14,583 nucleotides of DNA from an uncultured Mycoplasmatota bacterium. GTDB lineage: Bacteria; Bacillota_I; Bacilli_A; RF39; UBA660. Under the pieces are notes generated by a model. The model had not been told where the DNA came from. It worked only from the letters and a program-made list of their open reading frames with translations, and did not search any database. The DNA lies in contig USET01000013.1 in NCBI GenBank assembly GCA_900553765.1, positions 1 to 14,583 of the forward strand, in the 5' to 3' direction. Positions within the stretch are counted from its first letter, which is position 1; each line of letters starts with the position of its first letter. The position numbers and the translations under genes were made by a program. Below are positions 12,886 to 14,583 of this stretch, piece by piece.

Positions 12886-13920
12886 TTAATTTATTGTCAA
12901 TGCTTGATTCAACGGCTGGATTTGAATAAACGTATTACCATCATTTACTTCAATTTCATTTCCTGCTGTATCTTTATATACCGTTTGACTTTCTCGTGAA
13001 TCTTTACTCCATGTAATAGGAATCGCATATCCATTTGTAATATAATACCCATTTCCTGTTCCTATATTATCTAAGTCTTGTCTTCCATAATTATCAAATG
13101 CACTATTTCCTACTTGCGCCACAATAATGTTTTTAGCTGTATATTGATTTCCCGTAACAGCATCTCTATGAGCTTCTCCATTCGTACTTCTCAAATACAC
13201 TTTATTTTCACTGTCATATACGTAAGAAGTTGTCTGATAATTTGAATAACGAATCGTTACATTATTTGCAACTCCTGCACCATCTTTTTCTGACAAATTT
13301 ACTTCATCGACATTATAATTTAACAATAAATCCTCAGTAGATGTCATCTTATATCCCTTCTTAGATGCCTCTTTTTTCAGATTTTCAGTCGATGTAAATA
13401 CGTTATGCGGAGCATACCTTGTTTTATCTCTCCAGTAAGCATCTGGAGCATTGGTGATTCCATTTAGATTATTGATATCTAACGATGCGATATCTCTTCT
13501 AGCACGTTCACTCCATCCATAATGAGCATAAATTGCATCATTTTCCATCGCATAGTCCAAATAGTAATGGCGAGAACTTCGAACCGGTCCGATCAACGAC
13601 ACATCACGGTCCTTATATAGTGCCATAAGTCTTGTAATTCCACCCTCAGCAATAATTTCATATACAAGATAAGCCTCTTGTAATCCTGCGTGTGGAAGCG
13701 CCATTGCTTGATTATCAATCATAACAGCAATTGGTCTTTCATTAGAATCCTGATCGACAATTTTTAATTTTTTTTCTATCGTTGGAAGGGTTACTTTAAA
13801 TCCAAATTTTCCTTTCAAATCTTCTGGTAAGAAATACCATGCACTGACACCAATGACAATCAGCGCACAAAAAAGCACCATTAACTTTCGAATTCTTTTC
13901 TTTCTACGTCTCCCTCTCAT
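12886..13920 (-). CDS. DUF3048 (YerB-like) membrane-anchored protein
   Basis: A 344-residue protein related to Bacillus YerB. The start is the ATG at 13920, 5 nt after AGAGGTGG; the longer frame to 13968 overlaps the promoter. A basic N-terminus (MRGRRRKKRIRK) precedes one hydrophobic helix (about 13-30). The rest should therefore lie outside the membrane, without the lipobox of YerB. The N-terminal DUF3048 domain is recognisable by RPIAVMIDNQ, HAGLQEAYLVYEIIAEGGITR and GPVRSSRHYYLDYA. The second domain contains a QVGNSAFDNYGRQDLD segment and an ITWSKDSRES motif before the end. The role is not established; extracytoplasmic binding of a cell-wall component is a reasonable guess. Genes on either side do not help. 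Confidence 0.9.
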   Translation of the reverse strand: MRGRRRKKRIRKLMVLFCALIVIGVSAWYFLPEDLKGKFGFKVTLPTIEKKLKIVDQDSNERPIAVMIDNQAMALPHAGLQEAYLVYEIIAEGGITRLMALYKDRDVSLIGPVRSSRHYYLDYAMENDAIYAHYGWSERARRDIASLDINNLNGITNAPDAYWRDKTRYAPHNVFTSTENLKKEASKKGYKMTSTEDLLLNYNVDEVNLSEKDGAGVANNVTIRYSNYQTTSYVYDSENKVYLRSTNGEAHRDAVTGNQYTAKNIIVAQVGNSAFDNYGRQDLDNIGTGNGYYITNGYAIPITWSKDSRESQTVYKDTAGNEIEVNDGNTFIQIQPLNQALTIN

Positions 13921-13939
13921 TACTACCACCTCTATTTTT

Positions 13940-13968
13940 ATTATACCATCTAACGATATAGACTTCAA
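13940..13968 (-). promoter_or_regulatory. Promoter of the DUF3048 gene
   Basis: TTGAAG (13968..13963), 17-bp spacer, TATAAT (13945..13940) with an upstream TG (TGgTATAAT). Confidence 0.75.
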
Positions 13969-14015
13969 AAGAAGATATTTTTTCTATGTCCATCTCGTGT
14001 CAAGGAAAAAAAGTC

Positions 14016-14045
14016 TTGTCAATTCTATCCTATTTGGTATATAAT
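14016..14045 (+). promoter_or_regulatory. Promoter of tRNA-Thr(CGT)
   Basis: TTGTCA (14016-14021), 18-bp spacer, TATAAT (14040-14045), ending 8 nt before the mature tRNA. Confidence 0.8.
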
Positions 14046-14053
14046 ATAGTTAT

Positions 14054-14129
14054 GCCGAAATAGCTCAGTTGGTAGAGCAGCTGTCTCGTAATCAGCAGGT
14101 CGTAGGTTCGAGTCCTATTTTCGGCACCA
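14054..14129 (+). tRNA. tRNA-Thr (anticodon CGT)
   Basis: Standard cloverleaf. The acceptor GCCGAAA/TTTCGGC is perfect. The D arm is GCTCAGTTGGTAGAGC. The anticodon stem GCTGT/TCAGC, with a T-T pair at 31-39, surrounds CTCGTAA, placing CGT at 34-36. The T arm is GTAGG/CCTAT around TTCGAGT. ACCA is encoded. It reads the ACG codon and complements the GGT isoacceptor at 1636. Confidence 0.95.
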
Positions 14130-14140
14130 TGCGCTTATTC

Positions 14141-14157
14141 CTTCGAATAGTTCGAAG
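14141..14157 (+). repeat. Short hairpin after tRNA-Thr(CGT)
   Basis: CTTCGAA-TAG-TTCGAAG is a perfect 7-bp inverted repeat between the tRNA and its terminator. It has no T-run of its own and may mark an RNA processing step. Confidence 0.5.
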
Positions 14158-14169
14158 TTTATAACTAAC

Positions 14170-14194
14170 CCAATCCTATAGTGATTGGTTTTTT
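14170..14194 (+). terminator. Terminator of tRNA-Thr(CGT)
   Basis: CCAATC, loop CTATAGT, GATTGG, then six T. Confidence 0.8.
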
Positions 14195-14218
14195 CTTGTT
14201 TTTATAATCTCATCAATT

Positions 14219-14247
14219 TTGCATTCTTTTCTCCTTCGTGATACAAT
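14219..14247 (+). promoter_or_regulatory. Promoter of the membrane protein gene at 14265
   Basis: TTGCAT (14219-14224), 17 bp, TACAAT (14242-14247) with an upstream TG (TGaTACAAT). The leader is about 11 nt and consists almost only of the SD. Confidence 0.6.
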
Positions 14248-14264
14248 GAAGCTAGGGTGATCTT

Positions 14265-14583
14265 ATGAAAAAATATTTAAAAGAATACGTTGCTGAGATA
14301 GATGCAAAACTTGCAAAACAAAAGAAATGGACCAAACCTGAAATAGATGAACATCTCATCAAAATTCAGTTCTTTCAACACGAACGAATTGTACATCTAT
14401 TTGTAACATTGTTCTATGCTCTTTTCTTACTAGGCTTTCTCTTTCTAAGTTTAAGAGTACCTCTTTTTCTCATCGTCGTATTCCTTCTCGGTATCTTTTT
14501 AATCTTTTATGTTCTACATTATTTCTTTTTAGAAAATCACGTGCAATATCTTTATAAGCAATATGATCAAATGCAAAAGAAAA
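14265..14583 (+). CDS. Small membrane protein, N-terminal part (partial, runs off window)
   Basis: The frame opens at ATG 14265 (MKKYLKEYVAEIDAKLAKQK...) and stays open for 106 codons to the window edge. The SD is AGGGTGATC, which can pair with GATCACC of the 16S rRNA 3' end. The N-terminal 40 residues are charged and probably helical (KLAKQKKWTKPEIDEHLIKI). They are followed by FFQHERIVHLFVTLFYAL and two hydrophobic helices (about 43-62 and 66-86) with a very short turn, then a charged, Tyr/Gln-rich tail (ENHVQYLYKQYDQMQ). The two-helix hairpin with cytoplasmic ends suggests an integral membrane protein. I do not recognise a named family. Confidence 0.75.
   Translation, partial: MKKYLKEYVAEIDAKLAKQKKWTKPEIDEHLIKIQFFQHERIVHLFVTLFYALFLLGFLFLSLRVPLFLIVVFLLGIFLIFYVLHYFFLENHVQYLYKQYDQMQKK

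Noticed and set aside
1..14583. Mobile element or prophage at the tRNA genes
   Set aside because: No integrase, transposase, terminal repeat or duplicated tRNA 3' end was found next to any of the three tRNAs.

Overview
The window looks like ordinary chromosome from a low-GC Bacillota (Firmicutes) species. The DNA is AT-rich. Genes have purine-rich Shine-Dalgarno (SD) sites and are mostly bounded by short U-tailed terminators. The recognisable families are typical of that phylum: a SNF2-associated SWIM protein, DUF4186, a YerB-type DUF3048 protein, a CmpB-type membrane protein and a BclA-like collagen protein. The collagen protein hints at a spore former but does not prove it. I see no insertion sequence, prophage, CRISPR array or restriction system. 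Genus and species cannot be called.

Layout, left to right. Positions 1-919 (minus) hold the N-terminal third or so of a SWIM zinc-finger/SNF2-associated helicase that runs off the window. A hypothetical gene (minus) follows, then a tRNA-Thr(GGT) with a roughly 165-nt structured trailer ending in a strong terminator. About 200 bp without a gene lead to a thymidylate-kinase-like gene with an unusual P-loop. Next come a hypothetical gene (minus) and a DUF4186 gene (plus), which diverge from a symmetric pair of extended -10 promoters. Positions 3901-8699 hold a signalling cluster: a 7TM hybrid histidine kinase (HK-REC), a 653-residue adenylate-forming (AMP-binding) enzyme, and a divergent HPt-REC protein. 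After this lie a small membrane protein, tRNA-Arg(CCT), a tightly coupled pair (CmpB-type membrane protein then a membrane GT2 glycosyltransferase), a collagen-like surface protein, an HD-domain phosphohydrolase, a DUF3048 protein, tRNA-Thr(CGT) and the start of a small membrane protein.

How the genes may work together. The hybrid kinase and the HPt-REC protein together contain all four stations of a phosphorelay (His, Asp, His, Asp) but no DNA-binding output. The adenylate-forming enzyme lies between them, so its control or product may be linked to the relay; that is inference from position. The CmpB-like and GT2 genes are one nucleotide apart and probably make or modify a surface polymer together. 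Most other genes appear to be single-gene transcripts with their own promoter and terminator.

Expression signals are consistent across the window. Most promoters are extended -10 boxes (TGnTATAAT or close), often with a poor -35 and a short leader. Several starts use an SD of the form GAGGTG or GGTGATC. Because GTG lies inside that SD, four longest-frame starts (genes at 1025, 3901, 11403 and 12234) fall on the SD itself, and I have moved these starts to the codon just downstream. For the collagen-like gene this leaves ATA as the best-placed initiation codon.
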